This document shows positions 1 through 11,482 of a DNA stretch of 64,000 nucleotides, piece after piece. Numbering within the stretch: position 1 is the first letter of the stretch; the number at the start of each line of letters is the position of its first letter. The notes below the pieces were generated by a model. The model was given only the letters and a program-made list of their open reading frames with translations. It searched no databases and was not told where the DNA came from. Source of the DNA: Glebionis coronaria (taxonomy: Eukaryota > Streptophyta > Magnoliopsida > Asterales > Asteraceae); NCBI GenBank assembly GCA_025667525.1, contig CM046879.1, positions 392,607,039 to 392,671,038 of the forward strand. The letters run 5' to 3'. Made by a program: the position numbers and the translations under genes.

Positions 1-989
1 ATAAAGAAAAGATATGTATACAAGATTAGCAACGAATCATAACAGTAATTGGATGAGATTATCAGAAAGAATTTATGTATTTCATGAATGAAGAAAAGCT
101 TTATCTTCCATTAATGGTTGAAAGTAGAATCGGTTACAACTGATTAAACTAAAAAAAACTGAATTTGTTACAAGATTTAAAAGTTAATTTTCTCTCTAAT
201 CCTACACCTACAACTATGTGTGTAAACTACACCTAGGCTAACCGTCTTAAATGAGGGTCTTCCCTTGTATTTATAGCCGTCGAGGGAGGAGGTGGTGACT
301 TCAATGACGTGTCTTGACCAATCCAGCGAAGACACGTGTAAATACGAGGATAGACTCGTTCTTCATTCTTCATCCCATTTGGGGGTTTCTTCGTTCTTCC
401 TTTTTGATCTAATTAATTAGTATCTTCTTTTAGAGGAGATGAAACTGATCATTTTTATAGTTGGACACTTTGGCTGATTCTTCTTGGATCTTTCTTGATA
501 TTAGTTTGCAGGTTTGAGGTGGATGAAGATAAGAAATCGTCTATTTCGTCTTTCTCTCTCTTCTTTTGGGAAGATGAAGACGTGAATGTGTTTGTGTTTG
601 ACCGAGACTTGGTCATTTGACCAAGTATTTAATAAACTTTCCATTGTTTCTCTTTGGTCCTTTCTTTTTCATTTCTTTTCAATAAAGGTTAAAAGCTTTT
701 AAACCAATTTCTTTTCATCCTTCATCTTGTAAAAGTTGCAAGTTCAGCCCTCCATCTTGGTAAGTGATGGCAAGTAAGGTCCTTGAAAGCATCTTTTGTC
801 CTTTTCCTTGTCTTTTCGTCAAATAAATCCTTGAAAACGCATGTTTGCTCCAAAGTGTATCTTTTTATCTGAAACATACAAAACACAAATACACGCGTAA
901 TTCTGATATTTTAAAGTTAAATATTATGTATTTGACTGTGTTTTGAGTGGTTTTTGGATCATAATTGATGAGTGTTTTCACACTTATCA
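1..989 (-). repeat. 3' LTR of M1 (left end may lie outside the window)
   Basis: The LTR begins on the minus strand at 989 with TGATAAGTGTG, directly after the polypurine tract. A TATA box sits at 275-268, so U3 is about 0.7 kb and R-U5 lies left of it. No clear LTR end or PBS is seen, so the LTR probably runs past base 1. The first 24 nt can fold into an almost perfect hairpin (see findings). Confidence 0.75.
268..275 (-). promoter_or_regulatory. TATA box of M1 LTR (TATAAATA)
   Basis: On the minus strand TATAAATA lies about 715 bp into the LTR. The same octamer marks the promoters of elements D (37502-37495) and E (42245), which supports it as the core promoter. It is read from sequence only. 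Confidence 0.55.
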
Positions 990-1007
990 ACTCCCCTCCA
1001 TTTGACC
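990..1007 (-). other. Polypurine tract of M1
   Basis: The minus strand reads GGTCAAATGGAGGGGAGT and abuts the LTR start TGATAAG. This is the plus-strand primer position of reverse transcription. Confidence 0.75.
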
Positions 1008-2915
1008 ATTTCCATGACCTCATGCAATGCAGCATTTTAAAGCACCAAGTTACACTTTTCTCATAATTAACCCACCTTGGCCATTATGGAATGTATCTAC
1101 ACTACTCTACACTATATGATGCATGATTTTGAATATAAACAATGCAATGCAAGAGAAAACAATTCTATTTATATATTTTTGGTTTTTCTTGAAATAGTTT
1201 TGATGGAAATAACTCATAAAGAAATCAATGACTTGGATTAGGGCTTTGGTACCATGGACACTTATCACCCTCAAGTTTCACTTTCCCCATACCAAGCTTA
1301 AAAATGGGATCATTGTATTCACAAGTAAAAAGTGCATCAACTTATTCATGACAATTAAATGTGGAACCGGTTATTATTTGAGCAAATTGCTTGAAGGCAA
1401 ATTTGTCATTATTTAAAGGGTGAAGTATAAGAAATGCAAAATCCAAAAATAAGGAAGCACGGTTTTAATCCTAAGTAATCCTCTCATCCATTACTTGAAA
1501 AACCGCTCACAATTAATATAAGTCCGTTTCAAGAGTAATAGGTCATTCTCCTTATGTGTAAAATCCTCATGTCATGCTTTCATAAGTAGCTACTCACTCG
1601 CTAAGGGAAGAAAAATAAAACTCACGCAATAATTTACATCCGCCATCTTTTTGAGACTTTGGATCTTCAACCCCGCAACCCGTCAAGGTAATATTGGATT
1701 GGAGCAACTATTGAATCCCCGCAACCCGTCAAGGTAATATTGGAACTCAATAGTCACTATAATTAACACCACAATGCCCCTCTTGGGAGTCTTGTATATT
1801 TTTTTTTTCTAGCCACTCATTTTTTTGTAAGCCGCTCTTATTTTTCTTTATTCCTCACAAAGAAAGTAGAAATAATAAAAGGAAAAACACCCGCTAAGTA
1901 TTAAGCATGAAATAAGTCTAGTACACATAAAATGTTCTAACTTAGAATCTTAAGACGTACTTATATCACCACGAATGATTAGACAAAAATGCATAAGAGA
2001 TTACAAACCGATTAAAATCGTTCTTGATTATTTATTAACATATATACATGCGAAGAAATTAGAGGTAAAGAAGAGAAGGGTTTAACCACAAATAATTATC
2101 ATGAAGTTTATCTAGCCCTTTTATACTTGCTTCAACTCTATCATTTCCCATTCTCCATAAATTTTAAATCTCAAATAATGAGAGTGGTGGATGCTTAGCC
2201 TAATAGACCAATGAAGGACTACATGGTTAAGGATACTAGCTAGAGAATGCTTAGATAAGCAAACTCAGGTTGAGTCAAAATATCCATGGCGGGCCTAATA
2301 TATCAAAGAAGTCTAAACTTATTAAACCATGTTTTTACTATATTTTTTCTTTTTATATATTTTTGATGAAACTAAAAGAAAAAAAATATACAATGCAAAT
2401 GTGTTATGCAAATGAAAAATGATTAGTGCAAAAATTATGAATTCATATTTTTGGTGGCCAAAGTAGATCAAAAATTTGAAAAGCGTTGAAAAAATCATTT
2501 CCCAATTATCAAGAAGTTAAGGCAATGGTCTAGGTAAGGTCACTTCGATAGAAGTCTCCCCTACACTTAAGATAAACATTGTCCTCAATGTTTAAGAGTA
2601 TTGGAGTAAACTCCCCTACACTTATGACATTGAATAGACTTTGCTTAACCCAAGTTAAGGAAGAGACAACTAAAGGGTATTCATTTTAAGCATAAGTGTT
2701 TTGAATATCACAATAGAAAAAACTAATCGAAGTGAACCAGATACACGGGTCTCCTCCATAAGCTCAAAGAATGAAATGAGAGAGAGCAACCCTTGAAGCA
2801 AACACAGAAAGACGAAGAAAGGCACCCCTCCACTTCAACTCTACTATAACATACTCTTAATTAGACCTAACCTATTGAAAATCTACTCTACGTTTGATAA
2901 CCTAGTTATTCAATA
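1008..2915 (-). other. Non-coding 3' region of M1
   Basis: There is no credible ORF in these 1.9 kb. Features seen are the palindrome and PPT-like module at 2542-2632 (listed separately) and a short imperfect direct repeat at 1665-1745 built on CCCGCAACCCGTCAAGGTAA. The rest is unremarkable AT-rich sequence that resembles the corresponding tail of element E (49398-51274) in places, for example around the words for tags such as TAGTATCCTTAACCATGTAG. Confidence 0.6.
2542..2632 (-). other. Palindrome plus PPT-like module of M1
   Basis: In minus orientation the module is a PPT-like TAAGTGTAGGGGAG (2624-2611), the palindrome AAACATTGAGGACAATGTTT (2593-2574), a second TAAGTGTAGGGGAG (2569-2556), then a small inverted repeat ACTTCTATCGAAGT (2555-2542). 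Element E carries the same parts in the same order at 49699-49780, and A has a shorter version at 20952-20990. The role is unknown. Confidence 0.7.
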
Positions 2916-3909
2916 CTAAGGGTGAAAAGTCATGCTCATAAAGGGAAACCTCGAAGAAAGTCCACCAGGATCAAATACATGATTTTCATCCCAATAATAG
3001 CTCAATCCCAAGGTGGGAATCACAAACCAGGGTAAAATAGTAGAGGTTCCCTTAAGCAAACAATTGTCACAATGAAAGGTATGATAAGGAGGTAAGGATC
3101 CCACTTTTCTAAAGAGTTTTCCTTTTATAGCAGATAGCTCAAAAATGTTTATACCAGGATCAAAAACCTTTTCCTTTTGGGGAAAATGACAAGTCAAAGA
3201 AGTGTTTCCTTTAGAAGACTCCCCCTTATAAAAATTCACATCATTAGACACCGAAGGTTGAAAAAGAGGTGTTAAAACACAAGTAGTATGAACCTTCGGG
3301 TCTTCCTTTTCTTTTCCTTTTGAAAAATTTTCATTAAGGTCCAAATGGGGATAAAAGTCATCATCTAAGTCCAAAGTAGGAGAGTCGTCCTCATCCAAAC
3401 TTAATGAAGAGACAAATGAATCATTGGAATCATGGGAAAACTCATCCTCAATAGTAAAGTAGGTATCTAGAAACTTGTCTAAATCCTCATCAAAAGTAAT
3501 ATCCTCTAAAGTAGTATCACTCTCTAAAGGTTGAGGATCCTCCTCAAGAATAACCAAATCCACCGGCGGATAGGTATGACAATAAGAGTCACTAGGAGGC
3601 TCAAGTATAGGAGGACCACTCGTAGAGATGATATGAGTCATAGACCATAAGGGTATAGAAAGGTCATCACTATAATCATCATTAACTTCCTCATTGTCAT
3701 TGAAAAGTGGGTTATCAAGTTGATGTTTGAAAAATAGGGTTTGAATAAATCACAAAATCATCAATGTTAAACTCTTGAGTTTCAAAAACATTCAATGAGG
3801 AAGTAATGGAGGCTATGGTCTCAACATGGGGAATCTCATAATTCCCACTTTGACAAGCTTCATGAAAGTATTCATGACAAACTTCATCAAGAATATCATT
3901 GTTATTCAC
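2916..3909 (-). pseudogene. Broken acidic ORF downstream of the lost gag-protease of M1
   Basis: Two pieces in different frames: 3909-3715 (64 codons) and 3641-2916 (241 codons; its frame stays open upstream to about 3718), so an indel near 3716 separates them. The first piece resembles the stretch just after the protease in element E (a DVLDEAC-like start followed by a PNVETV-like segment). The second is rich in Asp, Glu, Ser and Pro and ends in a segment with FDPGG and Tyr/Trp/Pro-rich sequence. No zinc knuckle, RT or integrase motif is visible. I do not recognise its function. In position it replaces RT-integrase, as expected of a non-autonomous element. Confidence 0.5.
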
Positions 3910-4200
3910 CCCTACATCATCACTAGAATATCATTGTTGGTGTATGGTTGTAGTGGCATTACTTGTCACATATTTTGGTTTATCTATCAATGCAATCCAT
4001 GTTTACCTTTCATAATCTATGATAAGTCTTGAATTTGCTCTTTTGTGATGTGATTGATGAATATTAAGAACCTTGTCGTTGATGTGTTGTTGTATTTATA
4101 TTATGTCTTGAAAGAGAAATCATTCTTAATCTTGATGTGTATACTTACCTTGTTTTCTATTTTCCCTGTCTTTGCAGAGAGGTGCAATTGAGACTTCACC
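3904..4200 (+). other. Junction of M1 with Tekay leader remnant
   Basis: M1 coding sequence ends near 3909-3938, and sequence leading into the Tekay gag begins by about 3940. No Tekay LTR or PBS is present upstream. A 13-bp direct repeat, GAATATCATTGTT, lies at 3891-3903 and 3926-3938, right at the junction. The last part of the leader, just before gag, reads CCCTGTCTTTGCAG, which resembles a plant 3' splice site. Confidence 0.6.
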
Positions 4201-5286
4201 ATGCCTCCAAAGTTGACAGCTAACCGTGTGAACACTATGATTCAAGAGGCAATCGCCAATGCTCTAGAGGCAGATCGTGCAAACCGAAACCAAGGTCAAG
4301 GTGGAAATGTGGAAAGACAACAAGCCCCTAGGGAGTGTTCTTATGCCGGTTTTGTGAAATGTGGTCCCACACAGTTTCGTGGTACAGGTGGAGCTTTGGA
4401 ACTTCATAGATGGTTGGAGAAGATTGAAAGCACTTTCGAAATCAGTGGGTGCTCTGAGGCAAACAAAGTTAAATTTGTAGCTGCTACTTTTCTTGATGAT
4501 GCCTTAAGGTGGTAGAACAACCAGGTGGCTACTATCGGATTAGCGGTAGCAAATGGAAGAACTTGGGTTGTAACCAAGGCACTTTTGACTAAGAAGTTTT
4601 GTCCCGAGGAAGAGCTGGGTCAGTTAGAGGACGAGTTGAGGCACTTGTCTTTGAAGAATAATGACATCACTGCTGATACAAGGAGGTTTAATGAGTTAAG
4701 CCTATTGTGTCCTGATGCTTTCGCCGATGATCGAAAGAAGATGAAACAGTGTATCAAGGGTCTATCAAGCAACATTAAGGGTGAGACTACTTCGTCTAAA
4801 CCTGGATCATTTGATGAAGCCGTTCAAATGGCTCACGCACTGATGGATGTTAAGTTGCAAGACAAGAAAGATTATATTGCTGAGGGAAACAAAAGGAAAT
4901 GGGAAGCTGCTCAGGTGAATCAATCACAAGGTCAGAATCGTGGGGGTAATCGCAACAACAACCAAGGACAGAATCGTAACCAGTAGTTCAACCAAAGAAG
5001 GAATGATGCGATGAGAGCTGCTACTGCCCCTAGAGGAGTTAAGGTCAATCCTCATTGTGGTCGTTGTAACTTGTACCATATTGGGAATTGTCCTCCTGCA
5101 TGTAGCAAGTATGGAAAGGCGGGTCTTAAAGTTTTAGATTGTCGATCTAGAGGTATGGCTACAGGGGCAAACTCCACGAGGGTAATGGTTTGTTTTGGAT
5201 GTGGAGAAAAGGGGCACAAGCAAGGAAACTGCCCGAAAGGTGGGAATAGGCAGGGTAGAAATAACGCTGCTGCTGTATACCGAGTA
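4201..5286 (+). pseudogene. gag: Tekay gag with zinc knuckle (broken)
   Basis: Starts at ATG 4201 after a splice-acceptor-like tract. Residues about 50-105 hold the retrotransposon gag core (a GTGGALELHRWLEKIE-like segment and FLDDALRW). A TAG at 4513-4515 interrupts the core right after that Trp; the same frame stays open to TAG 4984-4986 and then to 5565. A zinc knuckle of form C-x2-C-x4-H-x4-C (CFGCGEKGHKQGNC) lies at about 5191-5232. Gag would form the cytoplasmic virus-like particle and bind genomic RNA. Confidence 0.85.
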
Positions 5287-5720
5287 GGTACCGCTGATAA
5301 ACCGCAAGGCCCGAATGTGGTGACCGGTACGTTTCTACTTGATGCTCGTTATGCTAGTGTATTATTTGATTCAGGATCCGACAAAAGCTTTGTAGACGTA
5401 AAATTTAGTCGTCTTATCAATAGAGAACCGGTGATGCTTACGACTAACTATAATGTGGAATTAGTCGATGGAAAGATTGTTAGTACTAATTCTATACTAA
5501 GAGGGTGTACCTTGAAGTTAGGGAATTACGCCTTTGATATCGACTTAATGCCTATAGAGCTATGATCTTTCGACGTGATCATTGGGATGGATTGGTTAAT
5601 GGCGCATAGTGCGGTGATTGTTTGTGGAGAAAGGTTAGTCCAAATCCCGTTGAGGAATAGGGTTTTGACCGTGAAGGGTAATGAATGTACTTATCGTCTG
5701 AAAGTGGTATCTTGCTTGAA
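5287..5720 (+). pseudogene. Tekay aspartic protease (broken)
   Basis: The active-site loop reads FDSGSDKSFVD at about 5368-5400, where most family members have D-[ST]-G-A. The C-terminal IIGMDWL typical of chromovirus proteases follows at 5578-5598. A TGA at 5563-5565 splits the domain just before it. The protease would cut the Gag-Pol polyprotein. The Ser after DSG is unusual, but I would not infer inactivity from it; the nonsense codon already disables the frame. Confidence 0.8.
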
Positions 5721-5778
5721 GATGATGAGGTATGTGGAAGAGGGATGCGATATATTTCTGGCGCAGATTTCTAGTGAT

Positions 5779-7140
5779 GGTGATGTAGAGACAAAGTTGG
5801 AAGGGGTGCATGTGATTCGGGAGTATCCAGAGGTTTTTCCTGCTGAGTTGCCAGGTTTACCGCCCTCTCGTGAAGTTGAATTTTTGATCGATTTGATGCC
5901 AGGAGCTGCACCAGTTGCTCGTGCACCTTATCAATTGGCACCGTCAGAACTGAATGAGTTATCTGATCAATTGAAAGAATTGATGGATAAGGGGTTTATT
6001 CGACCGAGTTCATCACCATGGGGAGCGCCTGTGTTGTTTGTAAAGAAGATGGATGGGTCGTTTAGAATGTATATCGACTATCGAGAGCTTAACAAATTAA
6101 CGGTTAAGAATCGGTATCCATTACCGAGGATTGACGATTTATTTGATCAGTTGCAAGGTTCCTGTGTGTACTCAAAGATTGACTTGAGATCGGGTATCAT
6201 TAACTGCGAGTTAGAGAGGAGGATATTCCTATAACTGCTTTTCATACGCGATATGGACATTTTGAATTCCGAGTGATGCCTTTTGGGTTAACGAATGCGC
6301 CTGCAGTGTTCATGGATCTTATGAATCGAGTCTGCAAGTCGTATTTGGATAAGTTTGTCATTGTATTCATTGATGATATTCTTATTTACTCCAAGATCAA
6401 AGAAGAACATGAGAAGCACTTGAGGACGATATTGGAGCTGTGGAAGAAAGAGAAGTTGTACGCGAAATTCTCCAAGTGTGAATTTTGGTTGGAATCTGTA
6501 CAATTTCTTGGGCATGTGATTGATAGCGAAGGAGTTCGTGTGGATCCTGCCAAGGTAGAGGCAATTAAGGAATGGTCGACACCGACAACGCCGACTGAAG
6601 TTCGACAATTTCTTGGTTTAGCTGGTTATTATCGGAGATTCATCGAAGGGTTTTCGTTGATTGCAAAGTCGTTGACCAAGCATACTGAGAAGAATCGGGT
6701 GTTTGAATGGGGAAATGATGAAGAAATCGCTTTCAAAACACTTAAGGACAAATTATGTTCTGCTCCAATTTTGTCATTGCCTGAAGGAATCGAAGACTTC
6801 ATGGTTTATTATGACGCGTCTCATAAGGGTTATGAAGCTGTATTGATGCAACGTGAAAAGGTGATCGCTTACGCATCGAGACAATTGAGGAAGCATGAGG
6901 AAAACTTCACTACACATGATTTGGAATTGGGAGCTGTAGTTTTTGCGCTAAAGTTGTGGAGACACTACTTATATGGGACTAAGTGTGTTGTATTCACTGA
7001 CCAAAAGAGTTTGAAACACATATTGGACCAGAAGGAGTTGAATATGAGACAAAGGCGATGGGTGGAACTACTGAGTGACTATGACTGCGAGATTCGCTAC
7101 CATCCTGGCAAGGCGAACGTTGTAGCGGATGCACTTAGTA
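5779..7140 (+). pseudogene. Tekay reverse transcriptase and RNase H (broken)
   Basis: RT starts with the EYPEVFP-like segment near 5821 and includes the [17 protein letters not shown] motif. A 1-bp loss near 6197, inside the segment after KIDLRSG, shifts the frame, and reading resumes in frame 3 through MPFGLTNAP (6273 on). The catalytic box is FIDD at 6366-6377. RNase H follows, with the first Asp in [12 protein letters not shown], Glu in [11 protein letters not shown] and Asp in [11 protein letters not shown], ending with ADALSRK. Apart from the shift, the visible catalytic residues are retained. Confidence 0.87.
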
Positions 7141-8649
7141 GGAAGGATAGAGAGAAACCTTTAAGAGTCAGAGCATTAGTGATTACCGAGGGTGTTGATT
7201 TTACTGGAACAATATTGAAGGATCAAGAGAAGAGATTGATGAAAGAAAATATTGGTGCTGAGAATCTGGGAAGACTGCAGAAACCTCTTTTCGTGGTAAA
7301 GTCAGACGGGCTGAGATATTTTGAGAATCGGATTTGGTTACCGCTATGTCCATCCGAGGAAGGAATGCCTGGAGTACGAGATTTGGTTATGAATGAGTCT
7401 CATAAGTCGAAGTACTCGATACATCCTGGAGCGGATAAGATGTATCATGATCTGAAGAAAGTCTACTGGTGGCCGAATATGAAGGCGGAGATTGCTCGTT
7501 ACGTCAGTAAGTGTTTAACTTGCGCGAAGGTTAAAGCTGAACATAAGAGACCGTCTGGGTTGTTGGTACAACCTGAGATCCCAGAATGGAAATGGGAGAA
7601 GAACGCTATGGATTTCGTGACGGGTTTACCTAGAACTCCTAGTGGTTGTGATATGATTTGGGTAATAGTGGATAGGTTGACGAAATCTGCCCACTTTTTA
7701 CATATGAAGAAGACGAATAGCATGGAGAAACTTGCCAGTGTGTACGTGAAGGAAATTGTTTGTCGACATGGTGTACCTTTATTGATCATTTCGGATCGCG
7801 ATAGCAGGTTTACTTCGGAATTTTGGAAATCTCTTCAACGTGTGATGCACCGAATTGAGTTTGAGCACGACCTATCACCCTGAAACTGATGGCCAGAGCG
7901 AACGAACCATTCAGACGTTAGAGGACATGCTCCGAGCATGCGTGATTGATTTCGGAGGAAGTTGGGAACACCACTTACCTTTAGTGGAGTTTTCGTATAA
8001 TAACAGTTACCATGCGAGCATTAAGGCTGCACCATTTGAAGCGTTGTATGGAAGGAAGTGTAGATCTCCTGTATGTTGGAGCGAAGTGGGAGAGAGTCAG
8101 TTGACTGGGCCCGAGATGATTTTGGAGACGACAGAGAAAATTGTGCAAATTAAGAACCGTATACTTGCTGCTAGAAGCCGACAGAACAGTTACACCGATA
8201 ATAGGAGGAAACCGTTGGAATTTGAGGTCGGAGACATGGTCATGCTTAAGGTTTCGCCATGGAAGGGTGTGATACGTTTTGGGAAGAATGGAAAGCTAAG
8301 TTCAAGGTATATTAGACCATTCAAGATCGTTAAACGAATTGGACCGGTAGTGTATAAGTTAGAATTGCCAAATGAGCTTAGTGCTATTCACGACACGTTT
8401 CACGTATCGAATTTGAAGAAAAGCTTGGCGGATAAGGAATTGGTGATTCCTTTGGACGAGATTTAGCTTGACGATAAAATGCATCTCGTGGTGGAGATTA
8501 TCGACTGAGAGGTTAACAGATTGAAGCACAGTAGAATTCCCATTGTGAAGGTACGGTGGAATTCTAGGCGTGGACCGGAATACACTTGGGAACGTGAGGA
8601 CTTCTTCAAGGAGAGATATCCTCATCTGTTCCAGCGGCACGAAATATGA
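7141..8649 (+). pseudogene. Tekay integrase with chromodomain-like tail (broken)
   Basis: The HHCC zinc domain reads H-x(n)-HPG...KCLTCAKVK at about 7396-7530. The DDE core has Asp at 7611 (MDFVTGLP), Asp at 7794 (ISDRDSRF) and Glu at 7900 (GQSER). An indel near 7845 separates the last two residues into different frames. After [10 protein letters not shown] the frame ends at 8464-8466 (TAG) and again at about 8504. The same frame then carries a chromodomain-like end with RIPIVKVRW and YTWERED to 8649. In chromoviruses this tail guides integration toward chromatin marks; here two stops precede it. Confidence 0.85.
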
Positions 8650-8688
8650 GTATAAGAAGAGGCGAGCGCCGTGACGTCGCTCTCTTTA

Positions 8689-8700
8689 AGGAGGGGTGGA
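8689..8700 (+). other. Polypurine tract of Tekay M2
   Basis: AGGAGGGGTGGA directly precedes the LTR start TGTGATACCC at 8701. Confidence 0.8.
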
Positions 8701-11482
8701 TGTGATACCCAGAAACCGAGGTCACTTATCTTACCCTAAATTACGAATATTTTTGAAATTTTTAAGAAATTTCGTTTATTATATATATAATCGATTTAGT
8801 TGAAACCGATGTTTGAGGTCGTAATCTTGACGATTGACGATTTAAGAAAGACGACGACGACTACGATCCCGACGGATGCCAAATTTTTATGTTTTATTGT
8901 CGCTTTGTCGATATTGTAATTTTTCGAGAATTTTATTTTTGGTTCGTATTAAGTCGAGCCGGGTGCATTTTATTTCTTTCCGGGTGCGTTTAAATTGTTC
9001 TAAATGTATTTTGGAGTGTTCGGGGCGACCCCCGACTCCCGCAAAATTTTCAAAGTCGACTAATAAGTCGTTTCCCGCAAATTATTGGTGTTGTTTAAAT
9101 ATGAGGCCAAAAGAATGCTTAAATTGCACAAAAGGCCCCTCTAATTTTACAAAAAGGGGGATGAACACACACACACAACAAAACACATTTCAAAAAAAAA
9201 AACCCACCCCCTCTCTCCTTCTCTCCTTTTGGCCGTCGGCCTAACACAACCACCACCACCATATTTTTTTTCTTCTTTGTTTTGATCTAATCCAACTTAA
9301 GACCACTCTTTCTAATCATTTACTAAGTGTTTTTCCACTTTAATCCAACATGCATGAACAAGATTTTCCAAAAATTAAAAGATTTTCCATATGTTTGATT
9401 TTGTGTAATTAAACCTAATGCATGTGTAATTGGTGTTTAGATTATGATAATTAACCATTTAAATTAACCAAAACAAGTTTGGTTTGAGTTTTTTGATCCC
9501 CAACACCCCACGGCCAAATGGGGGTGTCTGGTGGATCATGGTGTTTGATGTGTTTGTTTATGGGTTTATGTTTAGGGTTGTGTTTTAGGTGTTTTTGAAT
9601 GGGTTAAACACATTGCATGTGTGTTTTGGTAAATGGGGTTTTGAGTGTATTTGGTATTCTAGGTGTTAGGGAATGATTAAGGTATTTAGAAGTGGTCATG
9701 AGTGGTTAAGTTAGGGCTAGGTGTCGTTAAAATGGTTTGGAAACAAGTGCTAAGGTGATTTTGAAGTAGTAATTTTTAGGCAGATTGTTTAAGGGTATTT
9801 TTGAAAATCTTAAGTCTAAATACAGGTCATAAACATAGGATGTGGTTGTATAGCTTTGTCTTAGCTTCAATCTGGTATAAGAAAGAGCTTACGACTCCAA
9901 ACGAGCAAAAGTTATGATATTTTGAAAGTTCGTGTACCGGGAGATGAGAAATCAACATAATCCAAAATTGTGTTTGGTTTTAGGTCAAATCCCAGGGACC
10001 ATAGATAGAGTTTGGTAAATGATTTAAAGTTGGTTTTTAGTTTCAAACCTGCATTTGTGAGTCTATTTTTGGACTTAAGATTCAAAGTAGCTAATGGTGT
10101 CTTTTAAATGGGTCAAACAAGTCCAAGATGGTCAAAGTGTAAAATCAGTCCTAAAAGTGTATGTTTAGAAATGAAATGGGTAATGGGTCTTAAAAGTGAA
10201 AACATTTTATGGAATTTAAAATGAGTTTTCTACAGGTCATAAGATATGTTTACAAATTTTATTGAATTTTATGTAAGTGCTTAAGTCATAGAAAACAGCC
10301 CATACTTTTGGTAAGTATCGGCCAAATCGTAAAAAGGGTAGTAACTTTAATTACGTAGATGAATTGTATAGATCTAGTAACAACTACTTGTTTGGTTTTG
10401 GCGTGAGTTGTAATTATGACAATTGACTAATATGTATGTATTATACAGTACTTAAAGTTATATAAATGAGTTGACTCATTACGCGTTGTTTGTTAGGTGT
10501 TGAATTTCCCGGGCATCCTCATCATCAGTGATCGTCATCCGTAACGTCGACTACTTCTATATATAAGGTATGAATTTATAGCCTCGCTCTATATTGTTTT
10601 AAATGGTTTTTACCCGCGAGGGGAATGCATGCTATTTCAAATGAAACAAACATATGTCATGAATGATTGTTGCACCCGAAAGTTGCCTAAATTGTGTTGA
10701 GTACCTAGTTGCATAAGACCCTATATTCATGAACTATTAACTATTGTTTAATCCTTGTGTGGATTGAAAATAGCCGCTTATACAATTTATAGTACTATGG
10801 GGTTGACGACCCTATCCGAGACGAGGGCTAGTACGTTGAGTACCCCCTGCGGACGAATAACTTGTGATAAGAAATAAGGTATAATTGCGACTAATGCCTT
10901 TAGAAGGGGCACTGGTTTCATCTTAATCATGCTGGTAAATATATGCGGGTGATTGAGTTAACGGATTAGTGTCATGAGCTTAAACACAATTGTAATAACC
11001 TTGATAATAGATTGTTTGATCGACAATTCTATGAATGATCGTGATTGGTTTTATATACTTATGTTCAAAATATGATTGTAAAACCTATGAATTCCACTCA
11101 ACATTATTTGTTGACCCCTTTAAGCATGTGTTTCAGGTAATCGATGAGATGGTAGCAAGGAGCATGCTAGGATGGATGTTGTTGTGGCTTGGTGGTCTAC
11201 CTAGTCTTTCCTCCCTTTTCATAACTTAAACTTTTTATGTCATGTCATGTAAACTTGTGATGTATTTTGGGTTGAGATTCAGTGGGGACCAAAACGGGAC
11301 TCTGTGTTGTATTAATTTCGGGGTTTGGGAAGCGGTAGACAATGTTGTTTTTAACAATGGTTAATTAATGTTTAAATTCCTACGTCTCTTTGAGTCGTTC
11401 AAAATAGCTTGTGTGTGATGATAACTGCCTAACACACAAATGTTGTAGTTCCGCTGCACATAGCATTTTTGGGGGTGTTAGA
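8701..11482 (+). repeat. 3' LTR of Tekay M2 (2782 bp)
   Basis: Starts TGTGATACCC after the PPT and ends GGGGGTGTTAGA, an imperfect inverted match (GA where CA is usual). Its length fits Tekay LTRs. Short ORFs inside, such as 8876-9244 and 11035-11229, show no retroelement or other recognisable domain and are treated as chance. The partner LTR is absent, so the end and any TSD cannot be confirmed inside the window. Confidence 0.8.

Larger units (their letters stand above)
1..3939 (-). mobile_element. M1: truncated Athila-like non-autonomous LTR retrotransposon
   Basis: Read on the minus strand, the order from right to left is a broken ORF (3909-2916), a 1.9 kb non-coding tail, a polypurine tract (1007-990) and an LTR beginning TGATAAGTGTG at 989. 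The LTR start resembles that of elements D and E (TGATAGGTGTG), and the ORF start resembles the linker after the protease of element E, so it belongs near Athila. No RT, RNase H or integrase remains between the protease linker and the tail, which suggests a non-autonomous derivative. The 5' side is cut at about 3939, where a plus-strand Tekay element begins. The LTR may continue left of the window. Confidence 0.72.
3940..11482 (+). mobile_element. M2: Tekay/Del-type chromovirus (Ty3-gypsy), 5'-truncated
   Basis: Domain order is gag with CCHC zinc knuckle, protease, RT, RNase H, integrase, chromodomain-like tail, PPT and 3' LTR. This order and a C-terminal chromodomain-like segment define chromoviruses, and the long LTR with a TGTGATACCC start fits Tekay. 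The element lacks its 5' LTR and PBS. Gag-pol carries stops at 4513, 4984, 5563, 8464 and about 8504, and frameshifts near 6197 and 7845, so it is dead. Confidence 0.88.

Noticed and set aside
8701..8760. Terminal hairpin in the Tekay LTR like those of Athila
   Set aside because: Pairing of GTGA and CC with GG and TCAC needs a bulge and a long loop; too weak to list with the others.
8876..9244. 122-codon ORF after the Tekay coding region
   Set aside because: It lies inside the 3' LTR and has no recognisable domain; open frames of this size occur by chance in LTRs.
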